A stretch of 64,000 nt of DNA. Origin: an uncultured Paracoccaceae bacterium. Its GTDB lineage: Bacteria; Pseudomonadota; Alphaproteobacteria; Rhodobacterales; Rhodobacteraceae. Each line of letters begins with the position of its first letter. The first letter of the stretch is position 1. The position numbers and the translations under genes are program-made. Location of the stretch: contig CANKZJ010000003.1 of assembly GCA_947488605.1 (NCBI GenBank), forward strand, positions 372,001 through 436,000, read 5' to 3'. Shown piece by piece: positions 63,582-64,000 of the stretch. The notes under the pieces are model-generated. The model was not told the origin of the DNA, searched no databases, and saw only the letters and a list, made by a program, of their open reading frames with translations.

Positions 63582-64000
<419 letters not shown>

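Overview
The window reads as chromosome of an alphaproteobacterium of the Rhodobacterales, most likely the Roseobacter group. The evidence is a fbc-type petABC operon, a thiPQ importer, a CcrM-type GANTC methyltransferase, a fused PhaAB cation/proton antiporter operon, a DUF3179 protein, and roseobacter-like protein sequences throughout. The genus cannot be fixed from sequence alone.

Layout. 1-9077 is core genome: the end of thiP and thiQ; petABC (cytochrome bc1) on the minus strand; an outer-membrane barrel protein; a minus-strand run dapF-mtaB-GST-GST; and a tRNA-Lys(UUU). 47128-64000 is core again: UDP-glucuronate synthesis and epimerisation (ugd plus epimerase), fadD with a BASS symporter, the phaAB-C-D-E-F-G antiporter, a DUF3179 protein, tRNA-Arg(CCU), a LacI regulator, a membrane-anchored winged-helix protein, rnhB, and the start of ccrM.

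Between them, 9088-47122 is one complete 38,035-bp Tn7-like transposon. It has 26-bp perfect terminal inverted repeats, further shared sites inside both ends, and a 5-bp target duplication (TAGAT at 9083-9087 and 47123-47127). It sits 5 nt past the CCA end of tRNA-Lys. Its transposition operon tnsA-tnsB-tnsC-tniQ (40564-46262) lies at the right end and reads towards that end. The long TniQ is the natural candidate for recognising the tRNA target.

The cargo has three parts. (a) 9450-19212 is defence-like. It holds a TerY-P triad (vWA protein, PP2C phosphatase, kinase with helix-hairpin-helix and zinc ribbon), a minus-strand operon of membrane protein, Mrr-like nuclease and small protein, a DUF4236 protein, and a trypsin-like protease preceded by a second copy of the same small-protein family. 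(b) 19383-37460 is a mosaic of redox and detoxification units, several with an adjacent regulator of a different family: MarR, ArsR-like, AraC, MarR and Rrf2. It includes an EF-hand protein, a ferric-reductase-like flavocytochrome and a run of small membrane proteins. (c) 37612-40396 holds small orphan genes and three helix-turn-helix regulators, just before the transposition genes.

The best leads for something new are the tRNA-Lys-targeted transposon itself (with a substituted TnsA active-site position and inverted gene orientation) and the two operons that pair one unknown small-protein family with two different effector-like enzymes.
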